A stretch of DNA of 15,492 bases from Pseudomonadota bacterium (GTDB taxonomy: Bacteria; Pseudomonadota; Gammaproteobacteria; Burkholderiales; Burkholderiaceae_C): assembly GCA_023418355.1 (NCBI GenBank), contig JAEZZU010000085.1, positions 1 to 15,492 on the forward strand, written 5' to 3'. Positions 1 through 6,744 of this stretch are shown in pieces; the first letter of the stretch is position 1; each line of letters opens with the position of its first letter. The position numbers were made by a program, and so were the translations under genes. The notes under the pieces were generated by a model, which had not been told where the DNA came from, did no database searches, and worked only from the letters and a program-made list of their open reading frames with translations.

Positions 1-1
1 C

Positions 2-70
2 AATGTTCGTGCATCCATCCTCAATCGATTTACCGAGCTGGGTACGCCCCAGACGATGGTCGTGGCATAA
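2..70 (+). CDS. Transposase, C-terminal 22 residues only (partial at window start)
   Basis: An open frame entering from the left edge reads NVRASILNRFTELGTPQTMV followed by VA and a TAA stop at 68-70. The pattern 'hydrophobic-LNR-(F/M)-T-x-LG-x-P' before the stop resembles the C-terminal tail of IS5-family DDE transposases as I remember them. The catalytic DDE residues lie upstream of the window and cannot be seen. The position, just inside an IS-like terminal repeat ending at 124, agrees with this reading. The assignment is inference from a short tail plus context. Confidence 0.55.
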   Translation, partial: NVRASILNRFTELGTPQTMVVA

Positions 71-83
71 CTACGTCTGGGGC
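46..83. repeat. Perfect 10-bp inverted repeat spanning the transposase stop codon
   Basis: GCCCCAGACG at 46-55 is exactly complementary to CGTCTGGGGC at 74-83, with an 18-base loop containing the last transposase codons and the TAA. No T-tract follows, so it is not a classical intrinsic terminator. It could block read-through into or out of the element, protect the mRNA 3' end, or limit impinging transcription. Confidence 0.6.
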
Positions 84-124
84 TGGGGGAGGTTCGGTCT
101 CAAAAAGAGTTGTGCAACAAAGCC

Positions 125-493
125 CTATAGATGGATGGCGTAGCGCAGCCTGTAGTAAAAATTCCATTGAAATGCGGTCCGCGCATTAACTGCATAAAAC
201 CCCTTAACCAGATTCAGCAGGGTCTTCAATACCTCTGGCACTTTTCCTGCCGAACATACGGCAGGCAGCCAACGGCAACTGGCCATCAGCAGTACGCCCG
301 TCATCAGCTTGCTGCCATGCTTGAAGCAAAGCCTTCTTCCTGAAAGCCTGTGGCTGTATGTGCACAATAACGCCCTGCTCTTTTCGAAGGCCCCTGCGCT
401 GCGGCGCCTTTCGCACCCGGCTGGTTTCGCCAGCATGTTCTGACGCTGCCGGACAGTGCTACAAGCGATGCCACGAATCGCCCCCAAACGCCA
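125..493. other. Intergenic stretch between IS end and dusA, no convincing gene
   Basis: Only short open frames without family resemblance or ribosome-binding sites are present, on both strands. Visible structure is a perfect 7-bp hairpin at 246-265 (CCTGCCG, loop AACATA, CGGCAGG) and a small GCTGG/CCAGC hairpin near 419-433. Neither is followed by a T-tract on either strand. The dusA promoter presumably lies here, but I could not pick out a convincing -35/-10 pair. The stretch may include a remnant of a gene cut by the IS insertion; a 59-codon minus-strand frame ends exactly at the IS border (125-304). Confidence 0.4.
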
Positions 494-1510
494 ATGAATT
501 CCCAAGCAAACATTACAAAACAAGAAGTGAAGTCTTATCCACGCATGAGCGTTGCGCCGATGCTGGACTGGACCGACCGGCATTGCCGCTACCTGCATCG
601 CCTGCTGAGCAAGCACACCCTGCTCTATACCGAGATGATCACCACCGGTGCCCTCATCCATGGTGATGTGGCGCGCCATCTGCGTTTTAACGAGGAAGAG
701 CACCCGGTTGCCCTGCAGCTGGGCGGCAGTGAACCTGCGGATCTGGCCAAGGCCGCCAAGATTGGGCAGGACTGGGGCTATGACGAGATCAACCTCAACT
801 GCGGCTGCCCCAGCGAGCGCGTGCAGCGCGGAGCCTTTGGTGCCTGCCTGATGAATGAAGCGCCGCTGGTGGCTGACTGCGTGAAGGCCATGCGTGATGT
901 GGTCGATGTGCCGGTGACGATCAAGCACCGCATTGGCATCGACAAGATCGAAAGCTACGACTTTGTGCGTGACTTTGTGGGCACGGTGGCCGAAGCGGGC
1001 TGCGACACCTTCATCGTGCACGCACGCAACGCCTGGCTGCAGGGCCTGTCGCCCAAGGAAAACCGCGATATCCCGCCGCTGCGCTATGAAATCGTGGCTC
1101 AACTCAAGCAGGAATTTCCGCATCTGACAATTGCCATCAACGGCGGCATCAAGACCGATGAAGTGGTGCAGCAGCAACTGCAGGCCGTCGATGGCGTCAT
1201 GATCGGCCGCGAGGCTTATCACAACCCCTGGTGGCTCGCCCGCTGGGATGAGCTGTACTTTGGCGCAGCGCCTTCGGAGCTGACCCACATGGATGTAGAG
1301 CGCGCCATGGTCGAATACATGGAACGAGAAGCGCGTGAGCACGAGACGCACTGGTACGCGATTGCACGCCACATGCTCGGCCTGCGCCACGGTCTGCCCG
1401 GAGCGCGCCGCTGGCGCCAGGTGTGGAGTGACCACCGCCTCAAGCACCTGCCAGCCAGCGAGGTTTCGGCCATTGCCAACACCAAGCCAGCCAGCGCTGA
1501 AACCTGCTGA
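494..1510 (+). CDS. dusA: tRNA-dihydrouridine(20/20a) synthase DusA
   Basis: This is a flavin enzyme that uses FMN and NADPH to reduce uridine 20/20a in the D-loop of tRNAs. The 338-residue protein aligns from memory with E. coli DusA along most of its length. SVAPMLDWTDRHCRY starts the TIM barrel (residues 19-33). EEEHPVALQLGG (67-78) and NLNCGCPSERVQRGAFGACL (100-119) carry the GCPS flavin motif and the probable catalytic Cys118. VTIKHRIGID, GLSPKENR and INGGIK follow, and GVMIGREAYHNP closes the FMN phosphate site. The C-terminal helical tRNA-binding part contains HMLGLRHGLPGARRWR. The start is uncertain: no Shine-Dalgarno precedes ATG 494, and an in-frame ATG at 545, directly before SVAPMLDW, is an alternative. 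It appears to be a single-gene unit, ended by the hairpin/T-tract at 1534-1621. Confidence 0.95.
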   Translation: MNSQANITKQEVKSYPRMSVAPMLDWTDRHCRYLHRLLSKHTLLYTEMITTGALIHGDVARHLRFNEEEHPVALQLGGSEPADLAKAAKIGQDWGYDEINLNCGCPSERVQRGAFGACLMNEAPLVADCVKAMRDVVDVPVTIKHRIGIDKIESYDFVRDFVGTVAEAGCDTFIVHARNAWLQGLSPKENRDIPPLRYEIVAQLKQEFPHLTIAINGGIKTDEVVQQQLQAVDGVMIGREAYHNPWWLARWDELYFGAAPSELTHMDVERAMVEYMEREAREHETHWYAIARHMLGLRHGLPGARRWRQVWSDHRLKHLPASEVSAIANTKPASAETC

Positions 1511-1533
1511 CTGTCTGCAAACCACCTGAAACC

Positions 1534-1621
1534 ATAGCTGCTAGCGCTTGAAAAACAAGCTTTTCAGAGAGATAAGTATCTGAAATGCATGTGTATTCAG
1601 CGCAAGCAGCTATTGTTTTTT
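1534..1621 (+). terminator. Repeat-derived intrinsic terminator after dusA
   Basis: ATAGCTGCTAGCGC at 1534-1547 pairs with GCGCAAGCAGCTAT at 1600-1613 with one mismatch, and TGTTTTTT follows at once (1614-1621). The long loop holds a second hairpin, TTTCAGA (1562-1568) with TCTGAAA (1579-1585). The outer arms share the AGCGCTT / AGCAGCTAT core with the element at 11109-11149, so this looks like one copy of a dispersed intergenic repeat that also works as a terminator. Confidence 0.7.
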
Positions 1622-1623
1622 AG

Positions 1624-1644
1624 ATGCCGCTGCTTCTGCGGCAT
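1624..1644. other. 7-bp hairpin in the dusA-phaZ gap
   Basis: ATGCCGC (1624-1630) pairs perfectly with GCGGCAT (1638-1644) over a 7-base loop, directly after the T-tract of the preceding terminator. No T-tract follows on the plus strand. Read on the minus strand it is followed by CTAAAAAACA, so it could stop antisense transcription coming from the phaZ side. Confidence 0.4.
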
Positions 1645-1723
1645 GCACTGACACCGTGCTTGTCGCCACAGCGACTGCATCTGCAGAAATTAAGAGTTCC
1701 AAAGTGACCGCCCGTGCTTTATA

Positions 1724-1734
1724 TTGCACTGCAA
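1724..1734. promoter_or_regulatory. TGC-N3-GCA palindrome upstream of phaZ (possible PhaR-type site)
   Basis: TTGCACTGCAA is a perfect 11-base dyad 21 bases before the preferred phaZ ATG, and CTGC and GCAG half-sites lie just beside it. PHA regulators of the PhaR type are known from Paracoccus and Rhodobacter to bind CTGC-N3/4-GCAG elements, so this could be an operator. The match is to the core only, and the link is inference. Confidence 0.25.
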
Positions 1735-1755
1735 CATTTCGCAGCGGACCTCACT

Positions 1756-3087
1756 ATGCTCTACCAGATCTATGAAACCCAACGTGCGCTGATTGAGCCC
1801 TTTGCCGACTTTGTCCAGGCCACGGCCAAGCTCTATAGCAACCCTTTGCTGCCCCTGTCGCAAATGCCTTTTTCGCAGCGGATGGTCGCAGGTTTTGATC
1901 TGTTTTATCGCCTGGGCAAGGGCTATGAAAAGCCGCAGTTCGACATAGCGTCCGTCCCCGTCAACGGCGTGAACGTGACGATTCTCGAGCGCGTTGAAAT
2001 CGACAAGCCGTTTTGCGAACTGCGCCGCTTCAAGCGTTTCTCGGACGACCCTGCCACGCTGGATGCGCTGCTGAAGCACCCACCCGTGCTGGTGGTCGCA
2101 CCCTTGTCCGGGCACTACGCCACCTTGCTGCGCGATACGGTCAAAAGCCTGCTGGGCGACCACAAAGTCTTTATCACGGACTGGAAGAACGCACGCCAGG
2201 TGCCACTGGAAGAAGGCGAGTTCCACCTCGACGACTACATCAACTACGTGCAGGAGTTCATCCGCTATCTGCAAAAGCAGTACGGCAACTGCCACGTCAT
2301 CAGCGTCTGCCAGCCAACCGTGCCTGTGCTGGCTGCTATTTCCCTGATGGCCAGCCGCGGCGAGACCACACCGCTGTCCATGACCATGATGGGCGGCCCC
2401 ATTGATGCACGCCGCTCCCCCACCGCCGTGAACAATCTGGCGACACAGCACAGCTTTGCGTGGTTTGAGAACAATGTGATCTACCGCGTGCCCGACAACT
2501 ACCCCGGTGCCGGCCGGCGCGTTTACCCCGGCTTTTTGCAGTACGCAGGCTTTGTGGCCATGAACCCCAACCGCCACGCCAACAGCCACTACGACTACTT
2601 CAAGAACCTGGTCCAGGGGGACGATGCCAGCGCCGAGCAGCACCGCAAGTTCTATGACGAGTACAACGCCGTGCTCGACATGGACGCCAACTACTACCTG
2701 GAAACGATTGAAACCGTGTTCCAGGAGTTCAAGCTGGTCAACGGCACCTGGGACGTGCGTGCGCCAGATGGCACGCTCGAGCGCGTCAAGCCCCAAGACA
2801 TCAAGACCACGGCACTCTTTACCATTGAAGGGGAGCTGGACGATATCTCCGGCTCCGGCCAGACCCATGCCGCCCAGGACCTGTGCACGCAGATCCCCAG
2901 TGACATGCGGCTGCGCTATGACGTGATTGGCGCAGGCCACTACGGTATCTTCAGCGGCCGCCGCTGGCGCGACATGGTCTACCCCAAGGTGCGCGGCTTT
3001 ATCTATGCCCACCATCAGGCCTCGAAAGACAAGGCCGATCCCCTGCAGCAAGGGGAATATGTGGCTGAGGCTGACATGCCCCGCTGA
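1756..3087 (+). CDS. phaZ: Intracellular polyhydroxyalkanoate depolymerase PhaZ
   Basis: This enzyme mobilises the storage polyester by hydrolysing or thiolysing amorphous PHB granules in the cytoplasm. The 443-residue alpha/beta-hydrolase closely matches Ralstonia eutropha PhaZa1 as remembered. It starts MLYQIYETQR, with YRLGKGYEKPQFDI near 51-64. The lipase-box equivalent is SVCQP (183-187), in which Cys185 replaces the usual serine. It also has MTMMGGPIDARRSPTAVN (209-226), the acid in ELDDISG (Asp362/363) and His395 in GHYGIFSGRRWR; the spacing equals the C183-D355-H388 triad of PhaZa1. There is no signal peptide, which fits the intracellular type. ATG 1756 is preferred because homologues begin here; an in-frame GTG at 1714 would add 14 unconserved residues. 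No strong terminator follows. A GC-rich hairpin and the RnfB gene come next on the same strand. Confidence 0.95.
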   Translation: MLYQIYETQRALIEPFADFVQATAKLYSNPLLPLSQMPFSQRMVAGFDLFYRLGKGYEKPQFDIASVPVNGVNVTILERVEIDKPFCELRRFKRFSDDPATLDALLKHPPVLVVAPLSGHYATLLRDTVKSLLGDHKVFITDWKNARQVPLEEGEFHLDDYINYVQEFIRYLQKQYGNCHVISVCQPTVPVLAAISLMASRGETTPLSMTMMGGPIDARRSPTAVNNLATQHSFAWFENNVIYRVPDNYPGAGRRVYPGFLQYAGFVAMNPNRHANSHYDYFKNLVQGDDASAEQHRKFYDEYNAVLDMDANYYLETIETVFQEFKLVNGTWDVRAPDGTLERVKPQDIKTTALFTIEGELDDISGSGQTHAAQDLCTQIPSDMRLRYDVIGAGHYGIFSGRRWRDMVYPKVRGFIYAHHQASKDKADPLQQGEYVAEADMPR

Positions 3088-3126
3088 TTTGCGCGACACT
3101 CTGGCCTCTTACAAGCCCCATCAACC

Positions 3127-3146
3127 GGCGCAGCGCTGCCTGCGCC
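3127..3146. other. GC-rich hairpin between phaZ and the RnfB gene
   Basis: GGCGCAG (3127-3133) pairs with CTGCGCC (3140-3146) over a 6-base loop. There is no T-tract, so it is at best a weak or Rho-assisted stop or an mRNA-stabilising structure between phaZ and the downstream gene. Confidence 0.35.
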
Positions 3147-3168
3147 GCCACGGTCGTTGCTGAACTGC

Positions 3169-3813
3169 ATGCCTGAGTTACACACCAAGCCAGCCCTGAC
3201 AGGACTGGCTTTTTCCATTGATGCCGCCCTGCCGCAAACGCAATGCCAGCGCTGCGGCTATACCGATTGCGCCAGCTATGCCCAGGCAATTGCCAGCGAA
3301 GGCGCCCCCATCAACCAGTGCCCCCCCGGGGGCGAAGAAGGCATTGCACGCCTGGCCGCCATCACCGGCCGCGCGGCCGAGCCGCTGAACCACAAATTCG
3401 GCATTGAAGGGCCACTGACCGTCGCGCGCATCGACGAAGACTGGTGCATAGGCTGCACGCTGTGCATCAAGGCCTGCCCTACCGATGCGATTCTGGGTGC
3501 CAACAAGCGCATGCACAGTGTGATTCCCCAGCATTGCACCGGCTGTGAGCTGTGCATTCCCGTCTGCCCTGTGGACTGTATTTCGCTGGACGTAGTCAGC
3601 GGCGAGCGCACGGGCTGGGACGCCTGGTCTGCCGATCAGGCTGAGCATGCCCGCCAGCGCTACCACGCCCACCAGCAGCGCCTGGCACGCAGCAAGCAGA
3701 CCATCGCACCCAATGCCCAGGCCGCGGCCCCCATCCCTGAAGTGGTGCCGGACAAGAAAGCCGCCATTGCCGCTGCACTGGCCAAGGCGCGCCAGTTACG
3801 CAAGAGCAGCTAA
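3169..3813 (+). CDS. rnfB: RnfB/RsxB-like polyferredoxin (soluble, stand-alone)
   Basis: This is a 214-residue iron-sulfur electron carrier related to the B subunit of the Rnf/Rsx complex. The N-terminal 4Fe-4S domain has Cys26, Cys29, Cys34 and Cys51 (CQRCGYTDC then NQCPPGG). Two bacterial ferredoxin motifs follow: CIGCTLCIKACP with Cys93/96/99/103, and CTGCELCIPVCP with Cys123/126/129/133. A charged, Ala-rich tail (about 155-214) ends the protein. Unlike E. coli RsxB it lacks the N-terminal membrane helix, and no rnfACDGE genes are adjacent, so it probably serves as a cytoplasmic ferredoxin-like donor with an unknown partner. Such stand-alone copies occur in Burkholderiales. ATG 3169 is chosen over an upstream in-frame TTG (3157). 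The 3' end overlaps the convergent chemotaxis gene by 18 bases. Confidence 0.85.
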   Translation: MPELHTKPALTGLAFSIDAALPQTQCQRCGYTDCASYAQAIASEGAPINQCPPGGEEGIARLAAITGRAAEPLNHKFGIEGPLTVARIDEDWCIGCTLCIKACPTDAILGANKRMHSVIPQHCTGCELCIPVCPVDCISLDVVSGERTGWDAWSADQAEHARQRYHAHQQRLARSKQTIAPNAQAAAPIPEVVPDKKAAIAAALAKARQLRKSS

Positions 3814-5337
3814 GCGCACCTCGGGCGCTGTCATCTGGCTGTGAGACGCGCCCTCGCCCACAAAGCTCTTGTAGACACCGCAGCCCAGATACACCTCGTC
3901 CTGCTTGCATACGTAGGACATCTTGGTCTGCACAGTGCCGGTCAAAGGATTGGTGATGTCGTACTCCACCCAGCCGGGGCCTTGTTCGGCCTGCGCCACG
4001 ATGGCCGCCAGCAAGGCATCTCCATCCACACCCGGCACATCCTGCACGCGGCTGCCGCATTTCTCGGGGTGGCCACCAAAGGCCAGATAGCGGCCCGTGG
4101 CATCCAGCACAAAGACATACATGTCCCGGTCATAAAAGGGCTGCTGCGGGTCTGACAGCGCCGACCAGTACTGCTGCAGCGGCATACCCATGCGGCGCAA
4201 GGCCACGGCACGCTGCACCAGTGCCTCTGCCTCCACCGCCGTGCCCTGCTGCAGGCGGAAGCGCTCCACCACCCGCGACAGATTCTCGGCACGCTGCTCC
4301 AGCGCCTGCGCTTCCTGCACCACGCTGCGGACCATCTGCGCGTTTTCCTGCGTCACACGGTCAATGCCATGCACCGCCTGCTGGATCTGCGCCAGCCCCA
4401 TGTCCTGCGCCTGCCCGGAGCCAGAAATGGCCTCCACATGGCCTGCGACCTGGCGAATGCCCTGTGCCACCTGCTGCATGCCAGTGCCTGCCTGACGTAT
4501 CAGCTGGGTACTGCTGGCCACCTGCTCTATGGAATCCTGAATCAGATGCCGAATCTCTCGTGACGCCTCTGAGGAGCGCTGTGCCAGGCTGCGCACTTCG
4601 GATGCCACCACGGCAAAGCCACGCCCCTGTTCTCCGGCCCGCGCTGCTTCGACAGCGGCATTGAGCGCGAGGATATTGGTCTGAAAAGCGATGCCATCGA
4701 TCACGGCGATGATTTCAGACATGCGGTCAGCACTGCGCTCGATCGCTTCTACGGAATGCACGGCCTGCTCCATCACACCACTGCCTTGCTCCACCACCTT
4801 GCGCAGTTCCGCCGTGTAGCGGTCGGCGGCCACGGCGGCTTCCGCATTGTTCTGCACCACGGCTGTCACCTGCTCCACGCTCACCACGGTCTGGGTCACA
4901 TTGCTGGCCTGCAGTTCGGTGCGCTCCGCCAGCGCCTGGTTGTCCTGGGTGAGGGCATGGCCTGCCTGCGTCACCAGCGCAGCATTGCTGCGGATTTCTG
5001 CAACCATGCTCGACAGCGCCACCACCATGCGGTCCAGCAGGCGTGCCATCTCACCGAGCTCATCCTTGCTGCTGGCCGTGATGCGGTGGGTCAGATCGCC
5101 ATGCGCAGCCTTGTCCATGGCCTTGAGCAGACGCGCTACCTCATACGAAATATTGCGGTAGACGCTATAGAGCACAAAAAGGAAGAACACTCCACCTGCA
5201 GCCGCCACTGCGCCTTGCAGTGCCACATCCTGTGAAAATACTGCCGCCGCCCACAAGGCCGCCATGGCCGCAAGACCACTCAGAGCCACCACACCCAGTT
5301 TTCCTGCCAGCTTGCAACGCCTCAAGATCCACAGCAT
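3796..5337 (-). CDS. Methyl-accepting chemotaxis protein with C-terminal Cache domain
   Basis: This inner-membrane chemoreceptor would signal through CheW/CheA to the flagellar motor. Two hydrophobic segments (about 12-34 and 40-60) are joined by only a few residues, so there is almost no periplasmic domain. A HAMP-like region (about 60-113; AHGDLTHRI, KDELGEMARLLD) is followed by the long coiled-coil signalling domain. Its hairpin tip lies at about 215-260 (IAFQTNILALNAAVEAARAG, GRGFAVVASEVRSLAQRS). After residue 370 comes a single-Cache-like domain (about 380-492; YVFVLDATGRYLAFGGHPEK, GWVEYDI, KMSYV, YLGCGVYKS), which by topology is cytoplasmic. Sensing is therefore probably internal (inference). 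Cys427, Cys477 and Cys486 sit in this domain. GGGAGG five bases before the ATG is a good ribosome-binding site. The gene is divergent from dapC, and its last 18 bases overlap the convergent RnfB gene. Confidence 0.92.
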   Translation of the reverse strand: MLWILRRCKLAGKLGVVALSGLAAMAALWAAAVFSQDVALQGAVAAAGGVFFLFVLYSVYRNISYEVARLLKAMDKAAHGDLTHRITASSKDELGEMARLLDRMVVALSSMVAEIRSNAALVTQAGHALTQDNQALAERTELQASNVTQTVVSVEQVTAVVQNNAEAAVAADRYTAELRKVVEQGSGVMEQAVHSVEAIERSADRMSEIIAVIDGIAFQTNILALNAAVEAARAGEQGRGFAVVASEVRSLAQRSSEASREIRHLIQDSIEQVASSTQLIRQAGTGMQQVAQGIRQVAGHVEAISGSGQAQDMGLAQIQQAVHGIDRVTQENAQMVRSVVQEAQALEQRAENLSRVVERFRLQQGTAVEAEALVQRAVALRRMGMPLQQYWSALSDPQQPFYDRDMYVFVLDATGRYLAFGGHPEKCGSRVQDVPGVDGDALLAAIVAQAEQGPGWVEYDITNPLTGTVQTKMSYVCKQDEVYLGCGVYKSFVGEGASHSQMTAPEVRLAALA

Positions 5338-5535
5338 CTCTGCCTCCCGCCTCTTATTGGTATAGACCCCAAAGGTTGTACCCCCATGCCCCTTGCGGTG
5401 CCTCGGGAGTTTTCCTAGCCGTGCACGTAATCTTCAAGCAAGCCCCAAACATCCCATGCTTTTTATGCATTTAGAATGCAAATTTACGCATGACGTGCAG
5501 AGACGCCTGCATAGATATTCCATAATGTGCGGATC

Positions 5536-6741
5536 ATGAATCCCCTGCTCCAACACTTACAGCCTTATCCATTTGAACGGCTGCGCCAACTGTTTGCGGG
5601 GGTCACCCTTCCCTCGCATCTGAGACCAATCAGCCTGGGTATTGGTGAACCTCGCCACGCCACCCCCCACTTTCTCACCGAGCAGCTGACAGCCCATCTG
5701 GACGGTCTGGCCAGCTATCCGGCGACCGCTGGCTCCATCGAGTTGCGCCAGGCATGCAGCAGCTGGCTGCAGCGCCGCTATGGCATTGCCGTAGATGCCG
5801 CCACGCAGATCCTGCCCGTCAATGGTTCGCGCGAGGCCTTGTTCTCCTTCGCTCAGACCATCATTGACCCCACGCAGCCCGGCGCTACCGTGCTGTGTCC
5901 CAACCCCTTCTATCAAATCTACGAAGGTGCCACGCTGCTGGCCGGTGCCCAGCCTTACTTTGTGCCCAGCGACCCGGCCCGCAACTTTGCGGTGGACTGG
6001 GACAGTGTGCCTGCCGATGTCTGGGCCAAGACGCAGCTGATCTATGTATGCTCACCCGGCAACCCCACAGGCGCAGTCATGCCGCTGGATGAGTGGAAGA
6101 AGCTGTTTGCCCTGTCTGACGAATACGGCTTTGTGATTGCCTCAGACGAGTGCTACAGCGAAATCTATTTCCGCGAAGAACCACCGCTGGGCGGTCTGGA
6201 AGCCGCCGTCAAGCTGGGCCGCACGGACTACCGCAACATCGTGGCCTTTACCAGCCTGTCCAAGCGCTCCAACGTGCCCGGCCTGCGCAGTGGTTTTGTG
6301 GCGGGGGACGCCAAGCTGCTGAAGTCTTTCCTGCTCTACCGCACCTACCACGGTGGTGCCATGGGCCTGCCCATCCAGCATGCATCCATTGCTGCCTGGT
6401 CGGACGAAGTCCATGTGCAGGAAAACCGCGCCATGTACCGCGAGAAGTTTGCTGCGGTCATGCCAATTCTGGAGCCCGTCATGGACGTGCGCCTGCCCGA
6501 TGCCAGCTTTTACCTGTGGCCGCGCATCCCCGATGCACTGGGAATGAGCGACACGGAGTTTGCCCGCGAACTGCTGGAATCCATGAATGTCACCGTGCTC
6601 CCGGGCAGCTATCTGGCACGAAACGTGCATGGGCACAACCCTGGTGCGCAGCGCGTGCGTCTGGCTCTGGTTGCTGAGACTGCAGAGTGTGTAGAAGCCG
6701 CGCAGCGCATCGCTGACTTTATTCAAAAGAAACTGAAATAG
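5536..6741 (+). CDS. dapC: Succinyldiaminopimelate aminotransferase DapC
   Basis: This PLP enzyme of the succinylase branch of lysine/diaminopimelate synthesis transaminates N-succinyl-2-amino-6-ketopimelate with glutamate. The 401-residue class I/II aminotransferase shows GIGEPRHATP near the N-terminus, VNGSREALF for cofactor binding and CPNPFYQIYEG. SPGNPTGAVM carries the NPTG motif (176-179), SDECYSEIY holds the PLP-ring Asp204, and SLSKRSNVPGLRSGF holds the Schiff-base Lys243. RVRLALVAE near 380 supplies the carboxylate-binding Arg. ATG 5536 is preferred; a GTG nine bases earlier is also in frame. The gene heads a block with dapD, which starts three bases after its stop. The 198-base gap to the divergent chemotaxis gene must hold both promoters, but neither could be assigned with confidence. 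Confidence 0.93.
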   Translation: MNPLLQHLQPYPFERLRQLFAGVTLPSHLRPISLGIGEPRHATPHFLTEQLTAHLDGLASYPATAGSIELRQACSSWLQRRYGIAVDAATQILPVNGSREALFSFAQTIIDPTQPGATVLCPNPFYQIYEGATLLAGAQPYFVPSDPARNFAVDWDSVPADVWAKTQLIYVCSPGNPTGAVMPLDEWKKLFALSDEYGFVIASDECYSEIYFREEPPLGGLEAAVKLGRTDYRNIVAFTSLSKRSNVPGLRSGFVAGDAKLLKSFLLYRTYHGGAMGLPIQHASIAAWSDEVHVQENRAMYREKFAAVMPILEPVMDVRLPDASFYLWPRIPDALGMSDTEFARELLESMNVTVLPGSYLARNVHGHNPGAQRVRLALVAETAECVEAAQRIADFIQKKLK

Positions 6742-6744
6742 ACC

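Larger units (their letters stand above)
1..124 (+). mobile_element. Right end of an insertion sequence (IS5-family-like), truncated by the window edge
   Basis: The segment ends with GTGCAACAAAGCC at 112-124. Read on the minus strand this begins GGCTTTGTTGCACAAC, which resembles the terminal inverted repeats of IS5-superfamily elements such as the IS903 group (from memory, not searched). The end lies 54 bases after a transposase-like stop codon, as expected for a compact IS. The left end is outside the window, so the exact family, inverted-repeat match and target duplication cannot be checked. The boundary at 124/125 is inferred from the terminal motif only. Confidence 0.6.

Noticed and set aside
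246..265. Hairpin CCTGCCG / CGGCAGG as an intrinsic terminator
   Set aside because: No T-tract follows on either strand; the T-run precedes it on the plus strand.
125..1525. 466-codon open frame on the minus strand
   Set aside because: Mostly antisense to dusA, whose identity is certain; the translation has the His/Gln/Val-rich look of a shadow frame in GC-rich DNA.
1714..1755. Upstream GTG start for phaZ
   Set aside because: Adds 14 residues absent from homologues, which begin MLYQ at the ATG at 1756.
1690..3099. 469-codon minus-strand open frame opposite phaZ
   Set aside because: Fully covered by phaZ with a catalytic triad; no recognisable motif in the antisense product.
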